NCBI GenBank assembly: GCA_949948825.1
Contig: CATLIJ010000178.1
Coordinates: 1 to 5,767, forward strand
Source of the DNA: an uncultured Clostridiaceae bacterium
GTDB taxonomy: Bacteria; Bacillota; Clostridia; Lachnospirales; Lachnospiraceae
Reading direction: 5' to 3'
DNA: 5,767 nt
Position 1 is the stretch's first letter. Every line of letters begins with the position of its first letter. The notes beneath the pieces were generated by a model, which did no database searches, was not told the origin of the DNA, and saw only the letters and a list, made by a program, of their open reading frames with translations. Both the position numbers and the translations under genes were made by a program. This document shows positions 4,895 through 5,767 of the stretch, piece after piece.

Positions 4895-5467
4895 ATGAGC
4901 AGAATAGAACAATTGATCAGTGAGATTGAAGAATATATTGACAGCTGTAAGTTCTCACCGCTGTCCAATACGAAAATACAGGTAAACAAGGAGGAATTAG
5001 AAGAACTTTTGGTGGAGCTCCGGCTGCGGATTCCGGATGAGATTAAAAAATATCAGAAGATTATCAGCAATCAGGATGCCATTATTTCAGAAGCAAAGGT
5101 TCAGGCAGATACGATTCTGGCCCAGGCTACTGAGCAGACCAATGAACTGGTCAATGAGCATGAGATTATGCAGCAGGCATATGCCAGGGCCAATGAGATT
5201 GTGGAGGAAGCCCAGCAGCAGGCGCAGATGATTATTGACAATGCAGTAGCAGATGCAGACAGCATCCGGCAGGGCTCCATCAGCTACACGGATGAGATGC
5301 TAAAGAGCCTTCAGACCATTATTGCCCATTCCATGGAGGGGGCTCAGGGCAGGTTTCAGGAGTATCTTACCTCCATGCAGACCACCTATGATATTGTCAC
5401 AGCCAACCGGGGGGAGCTGTCAGGCGGGATGGCTGCTACGGAAGAGACAGAAGGAGCGCTCCAGTAA
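4895..5467 (+). CDS. Coiled-coil protein downstream of coaD (ATPase/DivIVA-like hypothetical)
   Basis: This 190-residue soluble protein is acidic and rich in Gln, Glu and Ala. After an N-terminal helix (1-20) and a short linker, residues 32-130 form one long predicted helix or coiled coil. Within it an EAxxQAxxIL/IxxA unit occurs twice (about 66-78 and 105-117), resembling DivIVA-type and F/V-ATPase stalk-like coiled coils; residues 131-172 are more hydrophobic helix and the tail is Gly/Glu-rich. From memory, similar proteins beside coaD in Lachnospiraceae are annotated as ATPase or V-ATPase subunit, but no Walker motif is present, so an ATPase label is unsupported. The start has AAGGAG (4881-4886) 8 nt upstream. 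It ends the rsmD-coaD transcript, and its last 32 bp overlap the convergent ylbJ-type gene. A scaffold role in division, envelope or sporulation is plausible inference only. Confidence 0.85.
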   Translation: MSRIEQLISEIEEYIDSCKFSPLSNTKIQVNKEELEELLVELRLRIPDEIKKYQKIISNQDAIISEAKVQADTILAQATEQTNELVNEHEIMQQAYARANEIVEEAQQQAQMIIDNAVADADSIRQGSISYTDEMLKSLQTIIAHSMEGAQGRFQEYLTSMQTTYDIVTANRGELSGGMAATEETEGALQ

Positions 5468-5767
5468 GGCAGGACAGACAGGCATGGGCGATTTTCCAGC
5501 CAATGTAGGGGCATATGGAAAGGCCGGAGTCCCGGATGACGCTTCGGGTCTGAAAGATGCCGGACAGCCCGCCAAAGGCAGTGGCAGCGATGACCGGAAG
5601 CAGGGCGTTTTCAGGGGAAAGGGAGGTACAGAGGCTATGGATGCCAGTGGTGATTTCTGCCATACCAGTGAGGACTGCCCGCAGGATTGGGGAAAGCATG
5701 GGAAGAGCCTGAATCCATGTGGCTAAAATGGAGAACAGCATAATATAGCCGCCAATCAGGACCATGG
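5436..5767 (-). CDS. ylbJ: YlbJ-type sporulation integral membrane protein, C-terminal part
   Basis: The reading frame enters from the right edge and ends at TAG (5436-5438), so only about the last 110 residues are seen; the start lies outside. It is strongly hydrophobic, with at least three membrane segments: around IMLFSILATWIQALPML, ENALLPVIAATAFGGLSGIF, and the C-terminal WKIAHACLSCLTGALLLSL. The FGGLSGIFQTRSVIRDSGLS and PYIGWKIAHA pattern fits the nucleoside-recognition/gate-domain family of YlbJ and related spore-maturation membrane proteins. In Bacillus, ylbJ is a mother-cell sporulation gene next to coaD; the same neighbourhood here supports the call. It could instead be another gate-domain protein such as a SpmA/SpmB relative, but the coaD context favours YlbJ. 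Its 3' end overlaps the coiled-coil gene by 32 bp on the opposite strand. Confidence 0.8.
   Translation of the reverse strand, partial: MVLIGGYIMLFSILATWIQALPMLSPILRAVLTGMAEITTGIHSLCTSLSPENALLPVIAATAFGGLSGIFQTRSVIRDSGLSICPYIGWKIAHACLSCLTGALLLSLP

Noticed and set aside
1..5767. CRISPR array, tRNA, rRNA, transposase or phage genes
   Set aside because: No regularly spaced repeats, cloverleaf-like tRNA sequence, rRNA segments or transposase/integrase motifs were seen.

Overview
The window looks like chromosome from a spore-forming, anaerobic, low-to-moderate GC Firmicute, most likely a Lachnospiraceae (Clostridium cluster XIVa) gut bacterium. Three things point there: an alpha/beta-type small acid-soluble spore protein gene, the rsmD-coaD-coiled-coil-ylbJ neighbourhood (rsmD, coaD and ylbJ correspond to Bacillus ylbH, ylbI and ylbJ), and strong GGAGG ribosome binding sites with sigma-A-like promoters. 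The family-level assignment is inference from protein character and gene order; no search was run.

Left segment (1-1430): visibly AT-rich and accessory in character. The first 332 bases hold no convincing gene but contain several hairpins, including a nearly perfect 27-bp inverted repeat at 135-196. Then come an unrecognised 154-residue gene (333-797) and a decayed DinB-superfamily gene (869-1368), which is frameshifted in a run of eight T and lacks its C-terminal metal-ligand helix. An 11-bp hairpin terminator at 1389-1430, apparently usable from both sides, closes the segment.

Middle segment (1483-3537, all minus strand): a 68-residue spore DNA-binding protein (SASP) with a leader hairpin, a complete galactose mutarotase gene (galM), and a 113-residue unknown gene. 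A 128-bp leader packed with palindromes lies between galM and the unknown gene. The unknown gene has its own well-formed promoter (TTGAAT-17-TAAAAT with an extended -10), which diverges from the rsmD promoter.

Right segment (3673-5767): a housekeeping plus-strand operon starts from TTGTAT-17-TATAAT. It runs rsmD (16S rRNA m2G966 methyltransferase), an intercistronic hairpin, coaD (phosphopantetheine adenylyltransferase, CoA biosynthesis), and a 190-residue coiled-coil protein often annotated as an ATPase or V-ATPase-like protein in related genomes. A convergent ylbJ-type sporulation membrane protein enters from the right edge on the minus strand, and its 3' end overlaps the coiled-coil gene by 32 bp.

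I found no complete new defence, mobile or CRISPR system. The least explained parts are the hairpin cluster at 45-196, the orphan gene at 333-797 and the galM leader.
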